Below are positions 49,201 to 62,690 of a DNA stretch of 64,000 nucleotides, piece after piece. The notes under the pieces are model-generated. The model ran no database searches. It saw only the letters and a program-made list of their open reading frames with translations, and was not told the DNA's origin. The DNA is from Gavia stellata (lineage: Eukaryota > Chordata > Aves > Gaviiformes > Gaviidae). The DNA is taken from contig NC_082600.1 of NCBI RefSeq assembly GCF_030936135.1, positions 5,022,001 to 5,086,000 on the forward strand, written 5' to 3'. The number at the start of each line of letters is the position of its first letter. Position 1 is the stretch's first letter. The position numbers and the translations under genes were made by a program.

Positions 49201-51429
49201 GAGACCAAACTTTTTGTGGTTTCCAGGGACTGTTTGTAGTGGGTTACTTTGAGTGAATTGTACTCTTATCTCCTTTAGCAAAAGCAGATGAAGAAACCGC
49301 TTAGTGCGGAGGTATTAGATGACGTTTCAGCAGTGATAAGTAGGTTTCTAATTAAGTTAGGCCAGGACCATTGCATTTTCATTTGAAAAAGTGTCCTTTT
49401 CCCTAGCTTAGACAGGACTTCTAGTAATGGGGGCAGGGGGCAGAGGTAAAACCTGTATGTATTTTTTCTCAGCACATGTCTCCTTTTTGTCTCCATTGCC
49501 CAGAAGCAGAACGTTTTATATGGAAACTGGATGCGACTGCTGGAGTTAAGTGTTTCACAGCTAAAACAAATACAAAGGCAATAAGGAACAGCCTGGTTTA
49601 GAGAGTACAACAACGTAAAGCTTTGAGGAATATGACCGTTAATTAAGATGGAAACAATAAAAGAGCTATAACGAGTTGGTTAATCCTAGGTACTCTGACA
49701 GAGTTAAACTTCTCCAGGTCTCTGATAAGATAGGACTGGTTTTCTTTATCTATTGTTTTTTTAATGTTCAAGGCTACTGAAATGCAGAAGTGCCAGATGG
49801 CCATGTAAGCTAAACAATGTGCAAAATCTTTCTTATATTATCACTGACTGCCCTGGGGGGGGTGGGGGGAGAAAGGTTATTTAATCATTAGAAGTCACTT
49901 AGCAGCAAATGGCATTTAGCTGTCTTTATCAACTTACAACAAAAGATTGGGTCTGTACTGTTGTGGGGCCTTTTTCTGATATGACAGGGCACATACTTCA
50001 TTCCCCTTTAAGTCATCTGGTGATATCTTGTATGTCAGTGTGTGGTACTGTGCTAGTAAATAGGTTTTTTTTCCATGTGCACAAAAAAAATGACCATGGT
50101 CCTATACCAAAACAGAGAATTTTCCCCAGAACACATGAAGCTACTGTGTCAGCAGCAGCTAAATCCCGCTGTTGTTCTGGGGTTTTGTTACGGTCCAGAG
50201 GAGAAAGTACTGGAGGGATGAGGAACTGTAGGTTCTGTTTTCCATCCTGTCACTGATCTGCTGTTTGACCTTTAGCAACTCATTTTACCTCTATCTTCCC
50301 TCCTGTCCTAGCTTTGTCTTTGTATGTAGTGGCCGTAGTCAACAGGGACTCCAGAGACTTTGGGAGATTCATCTCAGCCATCTGAGATGCCGTGTTAATG
50401 TGATCCTGTGCCTTGGCTAATTAGCTTTGCCCCTCGTCAGGACTACTGCAGCACAGTGCTGTGCTGACACACTTACACTGCTTTTTAGCCTGAGAACGGT
50501 CTAAAGGAACTTCTCGCAGTATTGCGTTACACAGAGTAAGTTGTGTCTCCACTGCTGCCCTCCCGCAGGTCAGAGAAACCAGGCCTTTTCGGTTTGCTAG
50601 CCCTGCTCTCACCCTGGATCATCTGTGGTCCCCCGCGGGGATCTGCATCCCTCCCCGCTTCCCTCTAAGCAGAAACGAACTGCTGAAATCTTCTTGTGAA
50701 GAGGGGGAAGGCTCCTTCTTGCAAGAACCCCTTAGGCTCAAGCTACCATCTGGTGCCACTGCTTAATTCCCCTTTTCCCAGTGCCTTCCCTTTGCATTTC
50801 ACTCTTGTTCTCAACACCTTTGGTTTCGGGGGACTTCTCTGACGTCCGTCTCTTTCTCCCTGCAGGCCGAGGGCTTTGCGAGGCCGGCACAGAGAAGATG
50901 GCTGGGGTGATGCTTGCATGATGAACCGCTGCCCAGGGTCTGCGCAGCTGTGCATCCTACGATACATCTACACCAGGAACAGCAGCTCATGTTTTCCTCT
51001 GCCTAGGGCAGCATCTGCACAGATGACAGCAAAGGTTATTTAGTGATTGTGCCGGGGAGGCAACGCTGGCGAAACAAGCTAGCTGGCAAGGCTGGCACTG
51101 CCCCGGTGGGGTTCCAGCACCCTGAAGGACTACCCACCCCTTCACACTCCCACTAACCTCCCAGCAGCTCTTTTGGCCCTGCAGTCAGGAGTTAAGTAGA
51201 TTTTAAAGCCAGGTGGTCTATCAAACGAATTTCTTTGGCCTCCTGCAGAGGACTGCATAGATTTTTAGCCTGTTATCACTGTATCGAATCCACTCCAGGC
51301 AGTGGGCTGGGAGCTGGCACCCCTGTCGCTTTCAGTGCCACGCTGGTCGCTAAACCTCACAGAAAGCGGCACTATGGTCCGAGCCTGGGGACACCAGGGC
51401 CAGCAAGGCTGTGGGTGCCCTACGCCTGC
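46221..51429. other. Intergenic between DLGAP5 and next CpG island
   Basis: Mostly AT-rich sequence with no CR1, no tRNA-like fold and no coding frame longer than ~115 codons. A pyrimidine-rich acceptor-like site (TCTCCCTGCAG) ends at about 50866, but I cannot tie it to a gene. Confidence 0.45.
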
Positions 51430-52033
51430 TAGCGCTGGGGACTACGGGCGGGCCTGGACCCTGCCGGTCCCCAGCACCGGGGGCTCTGCCTCGAAACGTC
51501 CCTGGCCTTGAACCTGCCGCCCAGGACCCCGTGGCCCTGGCCCCGCTCTGAGGAGACCGCCGAGGCCCTGAGGAGAGCTCCGGGCGCGGGACGAGCCGCG
51601 GAGGGGAGCCCCGGGGGCCCTGAGGGGACCCGAGAGGCCCCTGAGGAGAGCTCCGAGCCCTGAGGAGACCCGAGAGGCCCCGAGTCGGGCCCCCGGCCCC
51701 TGCGGTGCCCTCCCGGCGGCGCCTGGCGCGGCGGGGCGGCCGGTGCCTGGCACGGCGCGGGGGCGGTCGGCGGTGCCGCGGCCCTCCCCGGCGGGCCCGG
51801 GCCCGTCCCGCCCCGCCCCGCCCCGGGCGCGGATTGGCGCGGCCGGCGCGGCCCCTCCCGCCGCCGCGGCTGGGCGCAGGGGGGATCCGGCCGCGCCGCG
51901 CCGAGCCCAGCCTGGCGGCTCCGCGCAGCTCGCCGCCGCCGGGACGCCCCCTCCTCCCCGCGGGAGCGCGGCCGGCCCCGCTCCGGGTAGGCTTCTCGCG
52001 GTGTGGCGGGGCCGGGACGGGCGGGAGGGCGGC

Positions 52034-52061
52034 CGCTCGGCTCGGCTCGGCTCGGCTCGGG
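52034..52061 (+). repeat. (CTCGG)5 repeat in CpG island
   Basis: Five CTCGG units in tandem, within the presumed FBXO34 promoter island. Confidence 0.9.
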
Positions 52062-52476
52062 GCCGCGGGCCGGGGCGGGCAGGTGGGCGGTGAACAGGCC
52101 CCGCACGCACCGCCCGCTCTCCCGGCCGGCCATGGCGGCTCCGGGGGCCGCCGAGGGGCCGCTGGCCGCCCGCCGGACGGGGCTGCGCGCCGCCGGGCCC
52201 CGCGGAGAGCACCGGGCCTCCTCGCTCCCCCGGCGCGGCGCCTCCCCGCCGCCGGCCGCCTCCTCTCGGGTTTATTTTATTTTATTCCCGGTGCTCCCCT
52301 CCGCGCCGGCACCCTTCTCCCGTGCCGGGGCACCGCGGGCCGCCTCCCTGAGGGGGTTTTATTGCGCCTCCCCCGCGGAGCCCCCCTCCCCGGCTCCGCT
52401 GGCAGCGCTCCCGTGGCCTTCCCGCCTCCCGGCGGGCCCGGCCCGGCGGGTCTGACAGCGTGAGCCCGCTGCGGTC

Positions 52477-52501
52477 GTGGTGGTGGTGGTGGTGGTGGTG
52501 G
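52477..52501 (+). repeat. (GTG)8 trinucleotide repeat
   Basis: Eight GTG units at the 3' side of the CpG island. The other strand would read as a His run, which is not taken as coding. Confidence 0.95.
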
Positions 52502-55500
52502 GGAGAAGGACCGCTCCGTGGGTGCCGGGTCCCGTCCCCCCCCGCACGGCCCCGGTCAGGCGTGCGGGTGGCGGAGCATCTCTCCTCCCCGGCGGTTGCA
52601 TAACGCGCTCGTCCCGCGCGGCCGACCCACGCGTGGCGGAGGGCAGCGCGCCGGGGCGGGGGGCTCGGGGGGTGTGGGGGGCGTCCTGCCCCCCCCCCCC
52701 CCCCCCGCTTTTTGCGGGTCACGGTCTCTTCGTGGGCTTGCGAGCAAGCACGTAGGGTTTTTCTTTAAACAAAAAAACCCCAACAAAACAAGAACGTGTT
52801 TTTCTCCAAATTCTGATCTTCCAAGTACTGTCACTTCCTGATCGTGTTTTTCTGCACGGCTTACCCCGTGTTTCATACATCTGTCAGCCCTTCAGAGGGA
52901 GGATTGTGAAGCTCGGTAAATGTAAAAAACCGATCCAACAATACTGCTTTAACCATTCCTGGATATTGTAGATAATACTTCTAATAACGTGTTCATGCGG
53001 GGATGGTGTAAGAACCCAAGGAAAGGTTAAAAGTACAGTTACGGTGGAAGTGATTTCTTCTCAAAATTACTTCCTCCAAGGCCTTACTGGAAACAATAAG
53101 CGTAGCTTTTAATTTCTTCACTAAACCGAGGTTATTGACTTGCGCCGTGTGGCTTCCAGCGGGGAAAAAAATCTTGTATCAGCCAGAGAAGTGGGTCTGA
53201 CGCTTGTCCTGCGAGGTGCCTTCTGCAACGCCCAACAGCAGCGTACGTCTGTCTGCTCTCCTTTTAAATAACCGGGCTGGATGGGGCTGTAAAAGCATAG
53301 CCACAGCAGCTCGGGCTTCGTTGCGGGCTGTAAAACCCGCCTGCGAAGCTGTGTAAATACTGAAGTGGTTAACCCTGCTGCGCTGCATGCTATCTTGGCT
53401 ACGCCGCGGCTCTCGGTATCCAGTTTTGGTAGGTCGAGATATCCAGGCTAGCTTTAAAACCGGCTAAGCGCCCGGCGCAGACTCGAGTCGCGAGTCTTAA
53501 TGAGTGTTTGCGTAGTGCTTCGTGTTTTCTCGGATGAAGGGTTTTACATAATTGGCCATTATGATTGTCTGTCACCCCTAGAGAAGAGTCAAAAAAAAAA
53601 AAGCATAGAGGTAGGCTGTTGTTTTGGAACTCCAAAGTCTAAACCCATAAATGCCTCTAGGTTGTTAAGGTTGTTACTGCTTAACGTGGAGGCAGCAAAA
53701 TGACTGACTGAAAAAAAAAAAAAATCTAGTTCTGGTCTTCTTTTGAGCCATTTGATCAGCATCGTCCGGACAAATGACATCCTGCTTCCGTTGGAGCTAC
53801 TTGTTCTTCAGTGCCCTGAAGAATTCCTGATGCGACTCCAGTCGCACTAGCGTTGCGGGGTTTTTTTTGCCCTTGAAATCTTAACTGGAAGCCTTTTACA
53901 GTGTTTTGATTCCTTTTTAATAAATGGCTAATCCCTTGCTGCAGGGGATGGGAGTGTTTTGAATGCAGCGTTTTTGGGTCCTGAGGGGAGGGGGAAGGGA
54001 ACGCCTCGTATTGCTTTCCAGCAGCCACCCGCCTTCCCCGGGCCTGAGTGAAAGAGCCTTATTGACCGGTTTTGAAGGTAACGTGCCCAATTCTCCTGTT
54101 ACATGCTAAAACCCATAAATTTGCTGTAGCACACAGCCTTTGAGGGAAAGAAACGGAATGTCAAGGAGCCTGGGCTTCATCACGAGCAGCCTGCTAACAA
54201 AGGCGGTGTCTGTTAATTGCATCGCGCTTATCAAAATCTCCCCTTCTGATGACAAAGTTCCCTTTTAATAGGTGTGAAAAGTTGTGGGATTTGATTTAAT
54301 ATCAGTGTCTTAAAATCATCTTGCACGCTCCATATGACTAAGTTGTCTTTTTCATATTTAATTGGAGAACGAGCAGAGGTCGAGGAGGAAGCTGTGTACA
54401 TTTCACTTGCACTAAATGCTCTTAAAATCTTTTCTCCATTTAGATAAGGATCGTGAAGAAGTGTGAGTGACTTGTCAAGCGCTAAGCTGCAACTAATTTT
54501 CTCATAGGCGATAAAACATCTTTCTGTGTCCCTTAAAATTGGAAGCTCATCTTGTAGCGTGCTGCGGACGTGTACCACGGCGTTGGTGAGCTCTCCGCTG
54601 GCTTGAATAGCAGCGAGAGCGTGTGTTCACAGAGAGTGGCTTGTACTTCCCGTACCAGGAAGGGCTGCGGTTTTGGGGTACAGAGGTGCCAAGTTCAACT
54701 TCACAGCACCAGAAATTGAATACTGTGTAGTAGACGCATGATACTACCTAGGTACTAACTGTCGTGAGGTTCCAGGTGTCAACACATTCATCATAATGTG
54801 TTATTTTCACTTCTAGCTGCCCTGTAGCATAACAAAACAAGCAATTCAGTATAATCCTCAAACACCGGCTGCTTTATCACCGGCAGATGTGGCATATTTC
54901 AGTATTCCCATCGCAGGTTTCATACCTGGTTTCAGAGAAGATAGCAGCTTTTCTTGTACCTTGTAGTTGAGTCCATAAGGAAAACATAGGACTGGTCCTA
55001 AGCCTATGATTAAAGATAATGTACCTTTGGAAGCATGCATCTCTTGTCTGCTGCTTTTTTTTTTTGGCTCTTGTGGATTATGTGGTCATCACATGTATGG
55101 GTAGGAACATTAGTAATACATTTAAGCTTTTGAAGGAGGTCTTAGTTTAGTGAAAGTTGCTCGTTAGAGATCAACTTCCCAACTTTGTAAGCTTCGCAGT
55201 AAGGAGGGCACAGGAATGCTGCTTTGATATGTGTGGTGGCTCAGTTTTTATTTGTACCATATTTTACTGGATTTGTTTTCTAAGCTATTTTGATTCTATT
55301 AGCTTATTAAAGTTAGAATCTATTAAAGTCAGTGTGACAGACTTCTTCTAGTGTGTGAAGGTTGTCCTTTTTTAATGTCCTTTTTTTCCCCCCCCCATAA
55401 AAGATAAATCGGGATAATTGCCCATAGCGCAGATTCTGGGTATAGTTGTAGGATTTGTATTTGGAATTTGTATTTGTGGAATTTGTGTTTATTCCCCAAA

Positions 55501-58500
55501 TACCTTTTCCTTTCTCCCTTGTTGTGGAAGGGGAATATCTGCTGTATCACTTGCTAATCCTGCTGTTGCAGTCTTATGCCCAGAGCATAACTGGAAATAT
55601 ATTAACCACTGTAGGCATGGTGGTTGGTTTTAATCTAGCTATTTTGGGTATCAAACGCAGAGGGATCACAGCAGGACTGGCTGGTATAGGTATGGGGTGG
55701 GCTTGTGTGACTCCCATCAATGGTACTCGCTTGGACAGCCAGTTTGTGGTAAAACCTCGGTGTCTGCAGCGTCATTGCAATGGGTGTCAGAGGCAGATGG
55801 ATTAAATATAGCTCAGGTACGCTTGAACGTGTTGCAGTTGCACCTCCTGTTACAGTGCAGAGGTGATACGAATGTTTACATAGACCACCCTCCTACACGT
55901 CGGAGGTTCAACTACATCTGACAGTGAGTTCTGCTGGGCAGCCGCGTGACTACTTGATACTGTTTTGAGAGTAAAAATATACTACAGGGGGATGCATAAA
56001 TGGCTGTTAAGAGAACGTCAGCTTTTTTAAAAAATAAATATATCACGAAGAAATGGCTGACTGGTAGCTTGGGGTGCAGAAAGTGGTGTTATTTTCCATG
56101 TGATTAAAAAAAAAAAAATCCCTGCTATGTCTGCAGATCATAGCAAAGTAATGGTATTTAGGTAGCACAGAGGCTGAATTTCTGCCAGTTAAAATTTTGC
56201 TGTCCTAATGTGCCATTCTGTACCGCACTTGGAAGCGAATATACAATGTTCTTCTGCCTTGCAGCAAAACAACTAGTGATTAAAAATTCAGCAGATGTTG
56301 TGGTTCACTTAACTACTTGTTCTTGCATCATTCAGGTCATATCACACAATTAATGTTGCTAATGTTCAATCTAGCTTTTTTTGTTCTAAGAATGGAAATT
56401 ATCTGAACTACCATGGGATTTACGGAACTGTTTTGGCAGGAACTGGGCTATGCAAAGTAAATTATTCAGAAATGTTTTCATCCTTCCCCTAACTTGGAGA
56501 ATCTTCTTTTGATTTCTCAAATATTATTTGTTCGTGCCAGACAGGGCTTTAATTTCTGCAGCTTTTCTCACTTTAAAAATCGAAGTGTTTTCTTTTGATT
56601 GCTTTGAGATAAATGAGACTCCCTAGTTGAGAAGGGGCGGGGGGGAAGAGCACGATAGGTTTAAGTGCTTGCTTTCTTACTTAAACTCAGTATTTCCTTT
56701 GGCCACAGAAGTATTTTTCTATGAGAATTCTCGTTTTGTTTCGGGCAGGGTTTCTACTGCTTTCAGTACATCTACTTTTAATTTGCATAGTTTTGGTTAA
56801 TAGTATTCAATCCAGTATGTCACTTACTTGACTTCTAAATTAGACTTAAACTTTACTTTCCCCTCCCCAATTATGTAGGTTTTGCGTTCTTTTTGTAGTG
56901 CACACACAGGTTCTGGAAACCTTTTCTGGGCTACCTGGAGCTACAAAGCAATGTTCATGTAGGAAGACTTGTGCCTTGTTTTCACTTCCTTCACCGCCTT
57001 TCGGTTCGGAAGCTGGTGCCTGTACGGCACAAGAAGAAGCCTATCCTCCCTCTTCATGTTGAGTGCCGTAGCTGTGGTTTTGGTTGACATCCCTGCACTT
57101 TCTCAAGACCTGTCTGTTGATGCTCGCAGGAGGAGGTTGGATGCTCCTAGGTGGGTGCCACCTAATCTAGATGCATGCATTGACATACATCTTTATGGAT
57201 CGTGCTGCTATAAGCACGATATAAATACCAAGGTTAAGGCAGGCAAACAACTGAGAAAAGTTGCTGGGTCTTTCAACGTCTTTGAGAGTAACTTGCTATA
57301 CTGGGGCAGCTCTTGGTTTGAGTGCTTACGAGAAACTAAATTCAGAATGTGGAACGCAGGTGGAGTATTTTGGTCAAGGGCACGCGCGCGGTTCAGCCAT
57401 CGCTCGGCACGTTGCTGCAGGTAGCTTGAGAATAACAGGGTTTAGGAGAAGGCTGTATCTTTTTAAGAGTGAAGTGGCAAATCAGTAATAGGAATGGAAA
57501 AGGTGGATTTGCGCATTACGGTATATGATATACAGTGTATAATAGACGGCTGTAAACCAGGTTTTGGAGGAGTAATGGGCAAAAACTGGAGGCTTTCAGT
57601 TTATGCACGTTGTTTGAACTTGCAATTTGGATGACTTTTTGTGATCTGTCAATTAGCACATCAAGAAGATGGTGTCTTAGTTATAGGCAGACATTTTTCT
57701 TCGGAAAAACCTGTTTGGACTATTAACGCTAATGTACTTTGAGAGGACTTGTTTCAACTAAATTGTCGGCAAATAGTCAATCAGTTTGAAAAATGAAGTA
57801 TTAAATATGTAAACCCTCCCCCAGCCTCTTCAGTGTCCTGTTTAAATGATGCAAAAAAAAAAAGGATTCAGATTGGTTTTTGCATATTCCCGGTGCTATG
57901 TATGCATGTATCCAATATGCTGTACTTACAGACTTGATGTTCAGGATAAAATCTTTAATCTCCGATTGCAAAAAAAATAACTTCATGCGCAGCTAATTCC
58001 ATCTGCTGGAAAAATAAGAGCGAGGCTAACTTCATCACTTATTTGGGACCCGCTTTTTGCTGTGCTAATTACTATGTATGAACTTTGGAAATTTCCATAA
58101 TTTTTTGGCAAACCTAAGCGGCAGCCATTTAATTTAGAATTTTATTAACTTTAAACATCCCTAGCAACTCCTAAGCTACTTCTAGCTCATTTTATATTTT
58201 TGGTGTTTTACAAGCTTTGATTTAGTAAGCTTCAGTAATGTTTTTTTCCTCCTTGAAATGACTTTATATATAACAGCAGCTTGCTGCCATTTCCAGTAAC
58301 TTTCAGCCTGCAATCTAAAGCAAAATGCCTTGGTTCATTCACACACAAAAAAAATGTTGAAATTAAATTCTCATGAAACAAATGCTAAACCAGTAAAATT
58401 AGAAGCTAGGTTTCAGCTGCTCTCCTGCAGTGTGAGAAGAGCACTTGAAATATTTTAGGTGTAGATGGTTTTCAAAAAGTAACCTTGGGGAAACTGGGGC

Positions 58501-59238
58501 ATGTCAAGTCTGGTCCTGATTCTGCTAAAAGCTGGTCTCATGATGTGAATTCTTATATCCGAACTCTTTAGAGCTTAAAATCATCATTGCAGATAGCTAC
58601 TAAATGTTCTTACTAAAAGGCTGGATTTTGACACATTTTCAGCTTCTCAAGGTGTCTAGCAAGGCCTTTTCCACTTGGTTTACTTCTGTTCGTGTGACCT
58701 CCTCCTTTTATTGGTTTTGCTGATTGGTAGTCAGGGAGGCATATAATCTGTAAACTATTAAAATGGTTGGAATTTTATAGTAGAAAATACTGTCTGCTTT
58801 ATTGGAATGCTGTTATTTACTGGCTAATTTTCTTTTGGATGCAATAGACTGGATTAATTTTAAAATTTGAACTATTCTTTCTGTCTTATGGTCTGTCTCA
58901 GTACCGTAAGAAACTTACTATTTTGCTATGTGAAGCGGCAGTCCTGTGTCTTTGTCCCTCTTTCCTCCTCCCTCTTATTCCGTTGATCACTTAAGAATGC
59001 AGTTTCTTCCTTGGGATGAACGAGGTTATATTGCTAGGCTCTTTAATTCCTCTCTAATTGGCAGAAAGCCAAGCATAAAATCTTGTTCGTAAGTCACTCT
59101 AGAGATTTCTTTGTACATGCTATTATTTTCTTTGCATGCTAACATCGCTGAAAAGACTTTTATTTTTTTTTTCCAAGTCTAGACCAGGCATAATTATGTT
59201 CGTGTGTATGTGTAGGCTTGGGTGTTGCCGCTCTGCAG

Positions 59239-59324
59239 CCCAGCAAGCAATTTGAAGTCCTTGGGCAGTTTAAGACCAAGATTTCTTGTAGCATCAAAGG
59301 CAGCAGCTATCCCTCTGCATCTAG
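59239..59324 (+). other. Exon-like island (86 bases)
   Basis: Flanked by GTTGCCGCTCTGCAG and GTGGGT, open in one frame (PSKQFEVLGQFKTKISCSIK...). It could be an alternative 5' exon of the downstream gene. No homology recognised; may be chance. Confidence 0.2.
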
Positions 59325-62300
59325 GTGGGTGAAATAATTTTCTGTTGTATCTTAACTTCAAAGACTAACTCATGGCTTGTGCCTGTGGTTTGGCTTTCTG
59401 CAATGTGTCATACTGGAGGCTACATTTTAAAAAAGAGTTTGGACACTGCATTCAGACAGGACTTGTTTTGTGTTGAGTGATAGTAGATGGTGTTGAATTA
59501 GGGTTTGTGTTCCCTGGCTCACGTACTTCCAGAGGCAACCCAGTTCCCTTTTGATTTATAAAGGTCTTCATTGCGGTCTTTGTCCTGAACATCACCTCAC
59601 CTATGTCTTTATTGCAAAGCGTAAAAATCCTTTCCATCATGAAGCATCCACTCCTGGCCTTGAAACTATGGTCTTAATGTATTTATATCTTCAAACCTTT
59701 TGTGCTTCCTCCTGTTCTGACTCCTGAGGTTGAGAGAAGCTCCCTGTAAACATGTACGCAGAGCTGCCGCTTATCCTCCTGCTGTTAGGCTTCTCTGGCT
59801 TTGGTATCGCTGCCTATCGCGCTGAATGAGAAAAATCACAGTCATTTGCCTTCCTGACCGCATGCACGTGTCCCCATCCTGCGGATGCTTGTGTCCTGGG
59901 CAATCCCCTGCTGAACAGTCAGGGCATGCAAGGTATGGTAGCTTGAGACAAGTATCAGGGACTTGGTAGGTAAACTCTAAAAAAAAAAACCACCTCAAAA
60001 CAACAACAACAAAAAACCCCTCTAAGGAAAGCCTGTCCTCTGGAAATGGGTTTCTAGACCTTGGTTTAACCATCAGGGCATCAGAGCGTGCTGTCAAGTG
60101 TGGGACAGACTGTTGGTTTCTCACTTTTTTTTTTCTCCCCATTTAATTTCCTTTCTAAAGAAGGATGGCACTCCACCGTCGCTTTTTTAATGAGGTAGCT
60201 TTATCGTAATAAACACATGAATGAAGTGATGCAAAGAGTGCTTGTTTACGCGTCTGAAATCTAAGTAAATCTACCGCTTGTGAAATTTGGGCTGTGGGAG
60301 GATTACTGATAGCAACAAACCCATCTTCCATGGCGTTAAGAAAAAAAGTCCCTGTGTTTCTCTTAGAATGCTTATGGATTTTTTTTCAGATGCAGTAGGA
60401 CTGCAGATGTAGTCATATTAAAATGTATAATAACTTTCTTTGAATTGGTCTCGCAGCAGAAGCAGTTGGAGATATGGCTTTGGTACAAGTTACTGGGAAT
60501 TCTCTTTTAACGCAGCTTTATGGCCTGTGCTGCGAAAGGGAGCTCGGAGCAGTTTGAGTCACGCTCCCTCCACGGATGGTGCATGGAATGCCACGACAGT
60601 GGACTAAACCAGTTTTCCTAATGATTGCTTTGTTAGGCTTTAACAGTTTATGGGATTGTTAAAATGGTGTCCGCTGATGTGTCAGCTGTAGGCTTCGGGG
60701 TAAATTACAGGATAAATAGTAGTAGTTTACATACCTTTGTAGCAAATGTCTCTGCAGCATTCTGCATACTCTTCTTGCCTTGAAAGGGTTTTTTTTTGCC
60801 TTTTTCCTCTTTTGGATTAGTAGATGTAGCCATCGAGGAAAGGGTTGTGTGTGGGTTTTGTGAAGTTAACACAGCTTCATTCCTGGCCTGGCTGAATACA
60901 AGACAGCGAAGACACCAGTATGTCCTGTGGGGATGGCCCATTTGTCTTTGGGAAAACATTTTTAAGAAGTTGGGAAGAACTTAACTTGGAAAAAAGGCAA
61001 GGAACTTAATCTGAGTGTAAAATTGTTTCATCTGTAGTGGAGCTATACAGAGCAAGTTCACTGATGTTGCTAGCTGCATGAATATTGGTTGTAAGGTTAT
61101 TGTGGGTTTTTTTTCTTGTAATTTTTAGGGCTGGGGGAATCCCCCCTGTCTCCCAGCCCTCCATTGTGTTAGTTGGCTCACAACATACCAGCAAGGAATT
61201 GCTTTTCGTCAGGTGGCTGTCCAGGTAGAACAAAGGCAGTTAAGGACCCAGGAGTCTGTCAGGCTGCTTTCCATTTGAAGAAGCCTAGAGATTTTAAAAA
61301 AAAAAAAAGTAAATGTAGAAGTCAGCGATCACAGAGAAATTTTACTGGGGTATATATGAGGCGGAGGCTGTTGGGAGAAGACAAGTCTTTAATTAGACCA
61401 ACTGGTATCGCTGGGGTGGAGGGGAGGATGGCTCAGCTTTTGAGCATGAATAAATGTCAACCAATATTTTATCAGAATTGCAGTTTGGAAGCAGGGATTT
61501 ACTGTGAGTTGCCATTTGCCTTTGGGGTGTTTGGGGCCTTTCTGCGTCTTCCATATATTAGCCATAGTTATGGAAGAAGCTGCGTATACCGCTTTACAAA
61601 CTTAAAGCGTAACTCTTTAAGGGAAGGCAGGGTGCAAATTGCTCAGGTAAAATGAGTCAGGGTTTTCAGGCTGGAGTCGGTAAAGTTAGACCGAGTGCCA
61701 GCAAGCGATACCTGTGTCCTGAGTTTAATATATTCACGTCACAGTGGTTGTGCCCAGGAGGATTAGTCAGAGATGCTTTAACTTAAAGCTAGTAGGAACA
61801 GCAGTGCTTTTTCCTCTGAAAAGCGGTATACTTCTACTGGAACAGCTAAATGCAGGCATGTGAAGCTTAATGTATGCAAGTGTGTGGGTACTTGAGAAAA
61901 CATCCCATTAAGTAAACCAGTAACTTTCTTCTGGGGAGATGCTGAGAATATCACCTTTGCTGCCAGTCTGGGCCAAGCCAGGCTTGTTAGCAGCTTGTAA
62001 GCGACAGCCCTGCTTTGCTTTGTAGGTATTTTAAGTGATGAGGGTAGCAGAGCTAGAGGGAAAGTTGATAACGTCTGTGCTGGGTTTTTTTCTTTTTGGG
62101 GGGGGAGGAGGAAGAGGAGATGGGACTAATTGCATACCTTCCAACTCCAGTTACTTCATTACTGAATAATCATTGGAGCAGCCCTGCAATCTGCTCTGAT
62201 AGCAGATAAGTGGCGTGGCTTGCAGCACTTTAATCTAAACAAAACTTAAGTGCTTTTTCCTTTTTCCCTGGAGTGAAACTGTAATTTCGTTATGTGAGTG

Positions 62301-62598
62301 TTAGCCAGGACAAAGGTGGGTTTTTTTTTTTTTTGCAGCTGGTGTGATGCTTCCCTGGGCTTTGTGCATGTTAGAGGTGTGTGTCCCCAGTGTATGTACC
62401 AAAACCACCCTAAAATACGGCATTCCCTTACCTGGCAGCTTCAGTTGAAGGCTCTCCAAGTACTTTGCCAGTTGAAGATCTGTTGAGCTTTGATGTTAGA
62501 TGTCTCAAAGGGTTTCGATATAAACCAATGAGTGTTTAGATTATATTTCCTTTCCATAATGATATCTGTTAATAAGTTTCTCTCTCTGCATTAGGCCT

Positions 62599-62690
62599 TG
62601 AATAGTCAAGTAGAACAGCCTGAGCATACCTCCGCTACCAAGTCTGCTGCTTCAGAAGACAAGTCCCTGCGGGGAGAGTGGTCACATTGA
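62599..62690 (+). other. Exon-like island ending in a stop
   Basis: After a very good acceptor (TTTCTCTCTCTGCATTAG at about 62579-62596) the sequence reads ALNSQVEQPEHTSATKSAAS then EDKSLRGEWSH and TGA. The composition looks coding, but no donor or gene family is recognised. It could be an alternative last or 5' exon. Confidence 0.25.

Larger units (their letters stand above)
51430..52730 (+). promoter_or_regulatory. FBXO34: CpG island, probable FBXO34 promoter / 5' exon
   Basis: Extremely GC- and CpG-rich for ~1.3 kb, with GGGGCGG/CCCCGCCCCG (Sp1-type) boxes near 51815-51835. FBXO34 (an F-box protein of SCF ubiquitin ligases) is the next gene beyond DLGAP5 in vertebrates, in plus orientation here, and its first exon is non-coding, which fits an island without a clear protein. 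Donor-like sites exist at 51986 (CGG then GTAGGC) and 52082 (GCAG then GTGGGC). The gene name rests on synteny only. Long frames on both strands reflect the lack of stop codons. Confidence 0.5.

Noticed and set aside
51429-52722. Several frames over 100 codons in the CpG island
   Set aside because: Stop codons are rare in such GC-rich DNA. Frames overlap on both strands, are Pro/Ala/Arg/Gly-rich and match nothing recognised.
54231-54578. 115-codon minus-strand frame (MVHVRSTLQDELPILRD...)
   Set aside because: Protein-like at first sight, but no family is recognised, and no neighbouring exon or conserved signal was found.
55385-55805. Hydrophobic frames after a T/C run, looked at as a possible retroviral or membrane-protein remnant
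   Set aside because: The hydrophobic look comes from a low-complexity TTTGTATTTGGAATTTG stretch. No retroviral motif, LTR or target duplication seen.
56969-57424. 151-codon plus-strand frame (MCLVFTSFTAFRFG...)
   Set aside because: No recognisable domain, no upstream promoter or splice context, and composition like the flanking intron. Kept only as a chance frame.
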